From Bradyrhizobium sp. Ash2021 (GTDB taxonomy: Bacteria > Pseudomonadota > Alphaproteobacteria > Rhizobiales > Xanthobacteraceae): a DNA stretch of 64,000 bases. The stretch is from contig NZ_CP100604.1 in assembly GCF_031202265.1 (NCBI RefSeq), forward strand, positions 6,926,501 through 6,990,500. Direction: 5' to 3'. The position numbers and the translations under genes are program-made. Positions 1-7,622 of the stretch are shown here, in pieces. Each line of letters starts with the position of its first letter. The stretch's first letter is position 1. The notes below the pieces were generated by a model, which ran no database searches, was not told the origin of the DNA, and saw only the letters and a list, made by a program, of their open reading frames with translations.

Positions 1-451
1 CGACCATCGGGAGACGCTCGTCATCGCGAATCCGTGCCGCCGCTTGTCGAAGCCGCGAAAGAGGGACTTGCTTCTGCCCCTTCCACGGCTCGCCGGGCAG
101 GAACGTCCGCACATAGTGCTCCGGACAATTGTAGACGGCGCGGCCTGTGCCGCGATCAAAATCGAGTTCGAGGACGAGCAGATGGTCGGCATGCACCTCC
201 GAGTAGCTGAACGCGATGTTTTTGGTGGAAGGGCCTTTGGCCTTGACCTGAATGGTCCGCTTTCCGTCGGGCGTGTAGCCGTCGAACCCGGCGTTTGAAC
301 GAGCCTTGACGAGTTTCATGCCGTATTCCTCGACGGCGCAGGCCTCGCCCAAATCGCCGACCAAGTTGCCGTCGAACGAGAATTCGAGATTCAGTCCCTT
401 GCGACGATGGTAGTCGCGAACCGCGATCCGGGCGTCGGTTAGCGGGCGCAC
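1..451 (-). CDS. PD-(D/E)XK nuclease-like hypothetical protein, partial
   Basis: Reading the minus strand gives an open frame that runs off the left edge, so the C-terminus is missing. The visible 150 residues contain GDLGEA, then GFDGYTPDGKR, then IQVKAK. This spacing of an acidic residue, an Asp and a QVKAK strand is the usual shape of the PD-(D/E)XK nuclease core; no enzyme activity is proven. I chose the GTG at 451 because no ATG lies between it and an in-frame TGA at 497-499. The frame upstream of the GTG (FQLPLEVRPLTD) reads like coding sequence, so the natural N-terminus may have been lost where a dispersed repeat abuts the gene. It may function alone or in DNA processing; no partner gene is visible. 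Confidence 0.55.
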   Translation of the reverse strand, partial: MRPLTDARIAVRDYHRRKGLNLEFSFDGNLVGDLGEACAVEEYGMKLVKARSNAGFDGYTPDGKRTIQVKAKGPSTKNIAFSYSEVHADHLLVLELDFDRGTGRAVYNCPEHYVRTFLPGEPWKGQKQVPLSRLRQAAARIRDDERLPMV

Positions 452-483
452 TTCGAGTGGAAGCTGGAATAAAGCGACGGTTT

Positions 484-552
484 GGCACCCGGTCCGTCAC
501 TTCCGCTCTACCCCTATCAACGGACATCGCGATTTATCATGAGCGCCTTATA
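484..552 (+). repeat. Degenerate dispersed intergenic repeat, copy 1 (partial)
   Basis: Contains the repeat's core, cttccgctctacccctatc followed by aacggacatcg, which recurs near 8625, 19408 and 24506 in the same orientation. It sits between the 5' end of the nuclease-like gene and the 3' end of the SulP gene. Confidence 0.55.
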
Positions 553-599
553 TCCGGGACGGCTTTGCAACGGCTGCCCGGGCCTTGCGAATGTACAAC

Positions 600-2810
600 T
601 CAAGTTTCCAGCTGGTGAATGGTCTGGTTGGCGCGGCGAAGCCTTCTGCTCAGTTCGCGCCCAAGACCCGAAAGTAGCTTGATGGCGACAGCAGGCGCAT
701 CCTTTGCAAGAGCGGCGAATTGCTGCTCGCTGAGAACGTAGCAAATAACGTCATCGTCGGCGACGACGGAAGCTGAGCGCGGTCCCGTATCGAGAATGGC
801 GAGTTCGCCGAATATGGTGCCCGGAGCGAACGTTGCGAGACGAATATCCCCACCGTTGATCAGGTTGAGATAGGCACTGGTGCGGCCCTTGGTGACGATA
901 AAAAGTTCGCTGCCCGGATCGCCTTCTCGGAAAATGACTTTCCCGCGGGGAAAGGTTTCACGCCGCGTGTGGTGTTCTATGGCTTCGAGTTCCGCGGAGG
1001 TCAAGGTTGAAAGCAGATCGACGCTGGCGAGCGGAATCTCGTTGCTCTTCGTATCCTTGGCGTCAGTTCGGATCAGCTCATCCTCGGCCCACTCCATGGC
1101 CCGATCGATGTCCTCGAACAGGCAACCGGCCCCCATCGCCTCAATAATACCGGCCTCAGAAAGACGTGCGGCAGTCTCGCTATTTTTGGCGAGCGCAAGC
1201 ACTAGGTGCTGATTTTTGCGAGCGAGTGAGACCTGAATGTCGGCCAATATTCGAGCGCCGGTCGCGTCGATTTCTGTCACACGCCGCAGGTCGAGGATGA
1301 TCGTACGAAGGCCGGCGGCGGACGCGCGCTCGATGTCGTCACTGAGCATTTCGGCGCTGCCGAAAAAGAGCACGCCCTGGAGCTCAAGTCCTAGAATATC
1401 TCCGCCCCGCTTCTCAAGTAACGCCGCCTCTTCCGGTGTCCGCGCCTTGCGTGAATGGATCTTGTCGCAGTTATACCGTCGGCGAATGTTTGAACGGCTC
1501 ATGCGCACGATGAAAAGCGCTATCGCGATGACAATCCCAAGGAAGACAGCGGTTACTATATTGATAATTACGGAGAGAGCGGTCACGACCGCTACCACCA
1601 ACAGATCGAGCAGCATCAAACCTCGGTGGCGCGATGCGCTCGTGCTTATGCGGCGAACGAGGTCAATCGACCAGGGGTCGATGTGCTGGACTGCGATGAC
1701 CATGATGGTGGCCGAAAGTACGACACGAGGTATGTAGCTTACGACCGGGGACAGCACGCTGCTCATCAGAAGCAAAACCGTCACGTTGATCAGGACCGAA
1801 AGCGATGTCTTTGCGCCAAAAGCACGGTTGGCAAGGCTCGGTCCGATGTTGATGCCGCTCGTGATTCCGCCGACACAGGCTGAGAGCACATTTCCGATAC
1901 CGAGCCGCATCAGCAGCCGGTTGCCGTCGGCTTTCTTCGCACCAGCCGGCGTGACAAGTTTGGCGCAAAGAAGCGCGTCGATTGCAGCTACAAGCGCAAG
2001 CGCGAAAGCGCCACCGACGATGAACGGAAAAAGTTCGGCAAAGTCTCCGAGGTGGATCTGATCGCTGATGGCCCTGTAAGGCGTTGGACTTTCCACCGCA
2101 ACCGGCACGCCGATCACAGGACCGAGCTGCGCGCCGAACCCCGTCAGCACAAGTACAAAATAAAGCACGGTGCCGATGCCGAGGCCGACCAGCAGCGGGG
2201 GGATTTTCGTAGTATTGACGCGCGCCTTCCACATCACGACGAATGTAACAAGGGCCACCGCCAAACTGAGAGGCTTCACCTCCGCCAGATGTCCCAAGAC
2301 CGCCTTGAAGGGGATGTTGTGGTCGAAGCCGCACACATCTCCCAACTGTACGAGAAAGAGGAGCGCTGCTGCGGCATTTTGCAGGCCGGCCATAACAGGA
2401 TGCGGCGCAAATCGGATCAGTGAACCAAGCCGAGCCAAGCCGAATAATGCCTGGAACACGCCGCCAAGAAAAATAATCGAGAAGAAGGCGATGACAATGA
2501 GGTGCACATTACCACCACGCAGGACTTCTGCGTCGGAATGCACCAGGTCGTATAGCAACGCGCCGAGCAAAAACGTAGTGGTCACACGCGGTGCGTAAAC
2601 CGTTGTGGTGCGATCGCCCAGTCCGACGCAAACAACACCGGCCACAATCGCAGCGTAGAGGCCCGCAAGCGCACCATGTGCAAAATAGCTGTCACCGAGA
2701 GCGGTGAAAGCAAACATACCGTAGCCCATGGCGAGCGGGATCGCGAGGGAGACGGAGACAAGCCCCCCGAATAAGTCGTCGCGGAGCGTGGATTGTCGGA
2801 ATTCCCCCAT
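600..2810 (-). CDS. SulP-family anion transporter with STAS and cyclic-nucleotide-binding domains
   Basis: A 736-residue inner-membrane protein. Residues 1 to about 440 form the multi-spanning SulP core, with many hydrophobic helices after the short MGEFRQSTLRDDL N-terminus. Residues about 470-570 are a STAS domain (GLELQGVLFFGSAEML, then ILDLRRVTEIDATGA). Residues about 600-720 form a CAP-type cyclic-nucleotide-binding domain, seen in FREGDPGSELFIV, then FGELAILDTGPRSASV with the phosphate-binding GELA and PRSAS signature. SulP proteins carry sulfate, bicarbonate or dicarboxylates; the substrate cannot be told here. The C-terminal domain suggests gating by a cyclic nucleotide, which is inference. 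No carbonic anhydrase or sulfur gene is adjacent. The ATG at 2810 has no obvious Shine-Dalgarno sequence. Confidence 0.9.
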   Translation of the reverse strand: MGEFRQSTLRDDLFGGLVSVSLAIPLAMGYGMFAFTALGDSYFAHGALAGLYAAIVAGVVCVGLGDRTTTVYAPRVTTTFLLGALLYDLVHSDAEVLRGGNVHLIVIAFFSIIFLGGVFQALFGLARLGSLIRFAPHPVMAGLQNAAAALLFLVQLGDVCGFDHNIPFKAVLGHLAEVKPLSLAVALVTFVVMWKARVNTTKIPPLLVGLGIGTVLYFVLVLTGFGAQLGPVIGVPVAVESPTPYRAISDQIHLGDFAELFPFIVGGAFALALVAAIDALLCAKLVTPAGAKKADGNRLLMRLGIGNVLSACVGGITSGINIGPSLANRAFGAKTSLSVLINVTVLLLMSSVLSPVVSYIPRVVLSATIMVIAVQHIDPWSIDLVRRISTSASRHRGLMLLDLLVVAVVTALSVIINIVTAVFLGIVIAIALFIVRMSRSNIRRRYNCDKIHSRKARTPEEAALLEKRGGDILGLELQGVLFFGSAEMLSDDIERASAAGLRTIILDLRRVTEIDATGARILADIQVSLARKNQHLVLALAKNSETAARLSEAGIIEAMGAGCLFEDIDRAMEWAEDELIRTDAKDTKSNEIPLASVDLLSTLTSAELEAIEHHTRRETFPRGKVIFREGDPGSELFIVTKGRTSAYLNLINGGDIRLATFAPGTIFGELAILDTGPRSASVVADDDVICYVLSEQQFAALAKDAPAVAIKLLSGLGRELSRRLRRANQTIHQLET

Positions 2811-2994
2811 GCAGTGTTTTTATACTGCCATACCTCACTTGTATATCTGCATCGTTGCGAAGACGTCAGACGACGCATCCAGCTCCATCGTCTCATCATT
2901 ATGGTGGAGAACCCAATGCTGGCATGTCTGCCTGGGTTGAAACAGCGGGCATTCAGTCGATTGGCCGTTTTGGGCAATCGCGTCGCTTTAGACG

Positions 2995-3090
2995 TTGGCC
3001 GATGACTTCCGGTCTTCCTCCGGGAACGGACATCCCCAGGGACGGTCTGTATGTCTCAAAAGTGCCAATTCCTGACTCATGCACCGCAGC
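2995..3090 (+). repeat. Degenerate dispersed intergenic repeat, copy 2
   Basis: Shows the elements of the family in order: gacttccggtcttcctcc, aacggacatcc, then tatgtctcaaaagtgccaat and a ctgactcatg tail. It ends at the stop codon of the solute-binding protein gene. Confidence 0.5.
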
Positions 3091-3095
3091 AAACT

Positions 3096-4088
3096 CTATT
3101 CGATCACCTGGTCGGCGCGCGCGAGGAAAGCCTCCGGAATGGCAAGCCCGAGGGCATTGGCAGTCTTAAGATTGACCACAAGATTAAACCTAGTGGGCTG
3201 CTCGACCGGAATGTCGGCTGGCTTCGCACCGCGCAGAATCTTGTCAACCAATTCGGCGGCGCGCCGGTACATACTGAGAACGTCCGGTCCATAGGAGATC
3301 AGGCCTCCGGCTTCCACGTAGTCCCGAGACCCATGCATCGTCGGCAGTCGCGCGCCAAGCGCCAAAGCGTTGATCCGAATTCGATTAGTGTTTACGAGCG
3401 GGTCGGTCACAACATAAAGTGCATCCGCACGGCCTTTGAGCGCCTCGAATGCAGGCGCGATATCCTCGGCTCGTCGAATTTCTGATGTGACGATCTCAAG
3501 CCCGAGCGTGCGCGCGGCTGCCTGAGCGTCGGCCATCTCCCGCACGGCACCGGGGCCGTCGGCGTTGCTCATGATCGCCAGCCGGTGAACAGAGGAGATG
3601 AGTTCGCGCAGAAGTTCGAGACGCTTCCCGGCAAGCTCCACTGTCAAGCTCGATATTCCGGTGACGTTGCCGCCCGGCCGGGACAGGCTCGCGACCAGTC
3701 CGTTGCTGACCGGGTCTGCAGCCGATGCGAACACGATGGGGATAACCGCTGTCGCCTGTTTTGCCGCTCTGACTGGCGCGGTCGCGTGTGTGACGATGAC
3801 ATCGACCTTGAGGCGGGCGAACTCATCCGCGATCGCAGCGAGCTGCTCGTCATGTTCGTCCGCCCAACGATACTGGATCGCCACGGTGCGACCTTCGATC
3901 CAGCCGAGTTCGCCCAGCCGCTGTACCAGTGCAGCAACCGAACGCCTCGCCGCCGCAGCCGAACGAGGGCTGAAGAACCCGATGGTTGGCAGCTTCCCGG
4001 CCTGCTGCGCGCGCGCAGCCATTGGCCATACCGCCGCGCCGCCGAGAAGCGCGATGAAGTCGCGGCGTTTGAGTTGATCGAATTGCAT
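3096..4088 (-). CDS. ABC transporter substrate-binding protein (PF04392 type), Tat-exported
   Basis: A 330-residue periplasmic protein of the ABC_sub_bind family. The N-terminus has a twin-arginine-like signal (KRRDFIALLGGAAVWPMA) with likely cleavage after ARA. The mature part reads LPTIGFFSPRSAAAARRSV, then VTHATAPVRAAKQAT, then FASAADPVSNGLVASLSRP and GGNVTGISSL. The AADPV and RPGGNVTG blocks are typical of this family, which is abundant in Bradyrhizobium and often stands alone. No permease or ATPase gene is adjacent, so it is probably an orphan. Repeat copies 2 and 3 flank it in the same orientation. The ligand is unknown. Confidence 0.85.
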   Translation of the reverse strand: MQFDQLKRRDFIALLGGAAVWPMAARAQQAGKLPTIGFFSPRSAAAARRSVAALVQRLGELGWIEGRTVAIQYRWADEHDEQLAAIADEFARLKVDVIVTHATAPVRAAKQATAVIPIVFASAADPVSNGLVASLSRPGGNVTGISSLTVELAGKRLELLRELISSVHRLAIMSNADGPGAVREMADAQAAARTLGLEIVTSEIRRAEDIAPAFEALKGRADALYVVTDPLVNTNRIRINALALGARLPTMHGSRDYVEAGGLISYGPDVLSMYRRAAELVDKILRGAKPADIPVEQPTRFNLVVNLKTANALGLAIPEAFLARADQVIE

Positions 4089-4149
4089 CCGACCCTCTCA
4101 ACGAGCCAAGGATCGCACCTTAGAATACCCATTTTGCGACCATCAGTCA

Positions 4150-4275
4150 GCGGCAATGTCGGAGTCGGGTCAAAACCGGTCCTGACGAGCCTGAAACGGG
4201 ACTTCCGAAATAGCCCAGAAAGCAGACATTGCCGGCGTCAGTCGGCATGTCTCAAACGTGCCGACAGCGGAAGAA
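4150..4275 (+). repeat. Degenerate dispersed intergenic repeat, copy 3
   Basis: Contains gggtcaaaaccggtcctgac, gaaacgggacttccg, cagacattgcc and cggcatgtctcaaacgtgcc. It closely parallels the copy near 24455-24580, block for block. Confidence 0.6.
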
Positions 4276-4347
4276 CACCATTCACATTGCGATGCGTCGC
4301 AGCGTGGGATTTACTAGCAGCCTCCGCAGTAATTGAGGGAGGTCGAT

Positions 4348-4734
4348 ATGAGCCAAGGGCAGTCAATTCGGGACGCCAGTCATCTTTACGAAGTGGAGCG
4401 TCGCGTTCAGCATGCCGCGCGCCCCGGCTTTCGCATTATGGAGTTGCAGCTCTCGCCGACGCAGAAGGTGCCGTGGCACAGCCACACCAATATCACCGAT
4501 ACTTTTTACGTTTTGGAAGGCCACATGAGGCTGTTCTTGCAGGACCCGAAAGAGGAAGTGAATCTGAAGCCCGGCGAAATCCGTGTTGTTAGGGCAGCGC
4601 GACCTCATCTAGTGACCAACGGTGGCACCAAGTCGCTCACGTTTTTGGTTCTACAGGGTATCGGTGAATACGATTATGTTCCTCTCACATCGGGTTATCT
4701 TCTCGCCGCCGCACTTACGCCCGAACCGGAATAG
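4348..4734 (+). CDS. Small cupin-domain protein
   Basis: A 128-residue single-domain cupin. Motif 1 is seen in PWHSHTNITDTFYVLEGH (two His and a downstream acidic region), and motif 2 in PGEIRVVRAARPHLVTNGG. Such proteins bind a metal and are used as dioxygenases, sugar isomerases or sensors; the exact role cannot be assigned. I start at the ATG at 4348 because a strong gagggaggt Shine-Dalgarno lies at 4335-4343, just ahead of it; an in-frame TTG at 4333 lies upstream of that site and is less likely. The gene sits alone between a repeat and a decayed gene. Confidence 0.8.
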   Translation: MSQGQSIRDASHLYEVERRVQHAARPGFRIMELQLSPTQKVPWHSHTNITDTFYVLEGHMRLFLQDPKEEVNLKPGEIRVVRAARPHLVTNGGTKSLTFLVLQGIGEYDYVPLTSGYLLAAALTPEPE

Positions 4735-4744
4735 CATCCGAGGA

Positions 4745-5562
4745 TTGGAGGAAATCATATTCAATCCTAGTCAAATTGTCATCCAAGCGTTTGTCGGGGA
4801 GTTTAAAAATAGGTACGGCTAAATCTATGGAATCCTTGAGCCCGCCTATCCGGACATCATTGGTTTTGTTGGGCGCCTCGCGCTAGAGAATATTGCCAAT
4901 AGTGAAGCGGCCTACCACGACATGAACCACACCATCATGGTGACGTTAGTCGGCCAGGAAATTTTACTTGGGAAACACACCAGCGAGGGCGGCGTTACCC
5001 CACGCGATTGGCTCCATTTTATGATTTCCCTCTGATGCCACGACATCGGCTATGTACGGAGGGTATGTCGGGGCGACCGTAATGGACATTATGTTTGTAA
5101 CGAAGACGGTGATCTCGTACCCATATCCGCGGGAGCTATCATGTCACGCGATCTAAAGTCTTTGTCCGCGAGCGTTGCGGGAAAGTGAGCTTAGCCCACA
5201 TCGATACGCGAGAAATTGAGGCAAACATCGAGCACACGCGGTTTCCGGTGCCGGAGGACGAGCAGCATACCAGCACGGCAGATTACCCAGGCCTGCTTCG
5301 TGCCGCGGACTTGATCGGCCAGTTGGCCGACATTGATTATCTGCGCAAGACGTCGGCGTTGTTTGCAGAATTCCAGGAAACCGGCGCGAGCGAGAAGCTC
5401 GGATATCAGACTCCGGATGATTTAAGAGCAGCGTACCCCGCTTTCTTCTGGCAGGCGGTCCGTCCCTATATCGGCGATGCACTCCGGTATTTGCAGGTCA
5501 CGCAGGAGGGCAAGCAATGGATAGCTAACCTCTATGCGCACGTGTTCTCAGAAGAACACCGG
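4745..5562 (+). pseudogene. Decayed HD-domain metal-dependent phosphohydrolase
   Basis: Translated pieces in two frames join into one protein: EEIIFNPSQIVIQAFVG, then PAYPDIIGFVGRLALENIAN, YHDMNHTIMVTLVGQEIL, GGVTPRDWLHFMISL, CHDIGYV and, after a shift, VSLAHIDTREIEANIEHTR to WIANLYAHVFSEEH. The YHxxxHT and CHDIGY blocks are the HD/PDEase metal ligands. It carries TAA at 4820-4822, TGA at 5033-5035 and a frame change near 5150-5185, so it cannot make the full protein. The 3' end runs into a dispersed repeat. A GTG at 5185 leaves a C-terminal frame that could still be read, but without the HD residues. Confidence 0.75.
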
Positions 5563-5619
5563 GGGCATTCGGGGCCCACTGAGGTGAGTCTCCACACCCG
5601 TGCGGTCTGCCTCAGGCAT

Positions 5620-5757
5620 CTCCGCTACTTCGGGTCATTCCTGACCGAATCGGCCTGTCCGCGTCATGTCCGGTTTACCCCCGATAGCGACTGTAGAGCG
5701 GACATCTCGGTTCGGCAGCTTCGTGCCAAAATCGGAAGTCCGCCAAATGTCATTTCT
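5620..5757 (+). repeat. Degenerate dispersed intergenic repeat, copy 4
   Basis: A diverged copy with gggtcattcctgaccgaatc, gtccggtttacccccgatag, gagcggacatc and cttcgtgccaaaatcggaag. It replaces the natural 3' end of the decayed phosphohydrolase. Confidence 0.4.
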
Positions 5758-5795
5758 TGATCCTCGTCGAGCAAAAAAGAAAGACCGCCTCCCGA

Positions 5796-6395
5796 TCAAG
5801 CAGCTCGCTTGAACGCTTCCCGCGCAGCCTCATTGGCGCGATCGAAGGCAGTTCGCGTTTCCGTCAAAGCCGCCATGAGTGCGGACCATGACTGGGTCCC
5901 CGCCTGGCTCAACTTCTCGAGTTTTTTCTCCGCCTCGACTGCATCGGCGTTCATACGCTTAACGGCGGCGTCGATATCGCCCCGACGCTCAGAAGCGAAT
6001 TTCTTGGCATCGCTGCCAAGCTTGTCGGCTGCTTCGCGCCACGCTTTCAATTGGGCATCGGCTTGAAGCTTGAACGTCGCATGCTGGTGCTCGATTTGCT
6101 TGCCGAAGCCTTCGATATATTTCTTGACCTCGGCCTCGAACAAGCGCCAGTCAGCATCTAGTTTTGCTTTTGCCTGGATCCAGGCGGCCTCGTTAGCTTC
6201 CGACTGCTTCTTCATGGTGTCGCGAAAGTCATCACGCTGCTTACGCAGGTCAGCAAGAACCTTCTTGGCCTTGTCCCGGACATCGGCCTGCACCTCGGCC
6301 GCCTTGCCCTCAAGCGATGTCACCGTTGCGTCCATTTCATCGAGACGCTCCTTGGCCCAATTTGTAAAGAAGTGGATATTGCTTTGCGTAACCAT
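5796..6395 (-). CDS. Charged coiled-coil protein, possible stress-response type
   Basis: A 199-residue protein rich in Ala, Glu, Lys and Arg with almost no Pro or Gly, so nearly all helix and coiled coil. It begins MVTQSNIHFFTNWAKERLDE and continues with LDEMDATVTSLEGKAAEVQA and similar heptads to the end (NEAAREAFKRAA). I recall similar proteins in Bradyrhizobium annotated as Sll1863-type stress-response proteins, but I cannot check this. No signal peptide or membrane segment is present. The ATG at 6395 has GGAG eight bases upstream; an in-frame extension to 6524 has a composition unlike the rest and was dropped. The 17 bases through its start codon nearly match those of the gene starting at 7130. 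Confidence 0.7.
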   Translation of the reverse strand: MVTQSNIHFFTNWAKERLDEMDATVTSLEGKAAEVQADVRDKAKKVLADLRKQRDDFRDTMKKQSEANEAAWIQAKAKLDADWRLFEAEVKKYIEGFGKQIEHQHATFKLQADAQLKAWREAADKLGSDAKKFASERRGDIDAAVKRMNADAVEAEKKLEKLSQAGTQSWSALMAALTETRTAFDRANEAAREAFKRAA

Positions 6396-6791
6396 TTGCT
6401 CGTCTCCATGAATGTCGAATGGTGCCGCCCCATGTTGTTGGTTAACACGCCCCGCCAAGCTATTTTTGATGTGAGTCAATATCAAACCTAAGAGTGGTCC
6501 GCGGTCTGACCGGACTTCACCCAAGAAGTTGCGAGTTCCGAAATGGGTCCAGGCTGTGTGAAAACTCCGAAGTCAAACTTTCGCGGAGAATATTTGTCTC
6601 GAATACGTTGAATAAGAAAAGGACTGCTCTGGCCGGCACCGCCGAAAGAAGAAAACAGAGAACACACTTCTCTGTTCGCTCTCCACGCGTGCACGTTTTC
6701 ACACAGGCTGGGTGTAGAGGTCGAAGAAGGCAGCGCCGGACAGACCGGGCTTTTCGCCCACCCATACGCGCTTTTAGTGTTACCTGGCGCC
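6396..6791. other. Intergenic stretch with repeats only
   Basis: About 400 bases without a credible gene. It holds a weak dispersed-repeat segment (about 6495-6545) and the palindromic element A. The last 70 bases before the secreted-protein gene show nothing I can name. Confidence 0.5.
6545..6711. repeat. Palindromic repeat element with ctgtgtgaaaac arms, copy A
   Basis: A 12-base arm ctgtgtgaaaac at 6554-6565 faces its exact reverse complement gttttcacacag at 6695-6706. The same arms occur in the shorter element at 19295-19370. The 129 bases between carry no gene. This fits a small non-autonomous element or REP-like structure. Confidence 0.6.
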
Positions 6792-7130
6792 TTAGCGCCA
6801 GGTTGCCGGTTCGCAGGGAGGATTATTCCACGAACCTCCGGCAAACTGGCCAACGTCCGGAGCCCGGATGCAGTGAACGACGCGGGAGGGATGGATGACT
6901 GCGCCGTTTTTGTCGTACCACGCCGCCCTGGTGCCTGAGCCCCGGGTTGCCGGTTCGCAGGGAGGATTATTCCACGAACCTCCGGCAAACTGGCCAACGT
7001 CTGGAGCCCGGATGCAGTGAACGACGCGGGAAGGATGGATGACTCCGCCGTTTTTGTCGTACCACGCCGCCATGGCCGGATTAGCGAACATGGCCGCGGC
7101 GATCAGTCCTACCGAAACAAGCTTACTCAT
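6792..7130 (-). CDS. Small secreted protein with an internal tandem duplication
   Basis: A 112-residue protein with a Sec signal peptide (MSKLVSVGLIAAAMFANPAMA, cleavage before AWYDKNG). The mature part is two copies of a 42-residue module beginning WYDKNG, with the landmarks VIHPSRVVHCIRAPDV and GGSWNNPPCEPAT. Each module has two Cys, probably forming disulfides in the periplasm. The family is unknown to me. The copies differ by only three bases over 127, so the duplication is recent. GGAG precedes the ATG by seven bases. A single-module protein was probably the ancestral form. Confidence 0.7.
   Translation of the reverse strand: MSKLVSVGLIAAAMFANPAMAAWYDKNGGVIHPSRVVHCIRAPDVGQFAGGSWNNPPCEPATRGSGTRAAWYDKNGAVIHPSRVVHCIRAPDVGQFAGGSWNNPPCEPATWR
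6801..7071. repeat. Recent tandem duplication, two 127-bp units with 144-bp period
   Basis: Unit one (6801-6927) and unit two (6945-7071) align base for base with three differences (cgtccgg/cgtctgg, gggaggg/gggaagg, actgcg/actccg). The 144-base period is 48 codons, so the reading frame of the secreted protein is kept. Confidence 0.85.
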
Positions 7131-7313
7131 TTGCGCGTCTCCATATGATATCAGTGATTGAACAACTGACTAACCCTTTGCTGCAGCTTATTTCTAGCGA
7201 AGAGACTACGAGCATCATTTTTACAGTACAGAGCCGGTCGCGGAAATCTGGACAGAACGATAAGTGGAATTTCTGCCTGACAGCGGCGATAATTGCCGTG
7301 AACAGGAGAGACC

Positions 7314-7622
7314 ATGAGCAGACGACCCCGGCGGAACCACTCACCGGCCTTCAAGGCGAAGGTGGCTCTGGCCGCCATCAAGGGCGATCGGACGATAGCC
7401 CAGCTGGCGGAGCATTTCGACGTTCACCCCAATCAGATTACGGCCTGGAAATCACAGCTTGAGGGCGGCGCCTCTGATATTTTCGGATCGGGGGGCGGGA
7501 CGCCGGCCACGCCCGCGGTCGATGTGAAGTCGCTGCATGCCAAGATCGGGGAGCTGACGCTGGAGAACGATTTTTTAGAAGGCGCGCTCACCAAGGCGGG
7601 ATTGCTGAGCGCAAAGCGATGA
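7314..7622 (+). CDS. IS3-family transposase OrfA
   Basis: A 102-residue DNA-binding subunit. The helix-turn-helix region is in FKAKVALAAIKGDRTIAQLA and HFDVHPNQITAWKSQL, and a leucine-rich helix follows (LHAKIGELTLENDFL) that usually drives oligomer formation. AGGAG lies eight bases ahead of the ATG. It overlaps orfB by four bases (ATGA) and contains the -1 slippery site at 7571-7577. Confidence 0.9.
   Translation: MSRRPRRNHSPAFKAKVALAAIKGDRTIAQLAEHFDVHPNQITAWKSQLEGGASDIFGSGGGTPATPAVDVKSLHAKIGELTLENDFLEGALTKAGLLSAKR
7571..7577 (+). promoter_or_regulatory. Programmed -1 frameshift site (T TTT TTA)
   Basis: In the OrfA frame the codons are GAT TTT TTA, giving an exact X XXY YYZ heptamer. Slipping back one base joins LENDF to an open orfB frame ([20 protein letters not shown]) with no stop before the orfB ATG. 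IS3 elements make their OrfAB transposase this way. Confidence 0.7.

Noticed and set aside
44..298. Plus-strand frame of 84 codons at the left edge
   Set aside because: It lies antisense to the nuclease-like gene, which has the better family motifs; no ribosome site.
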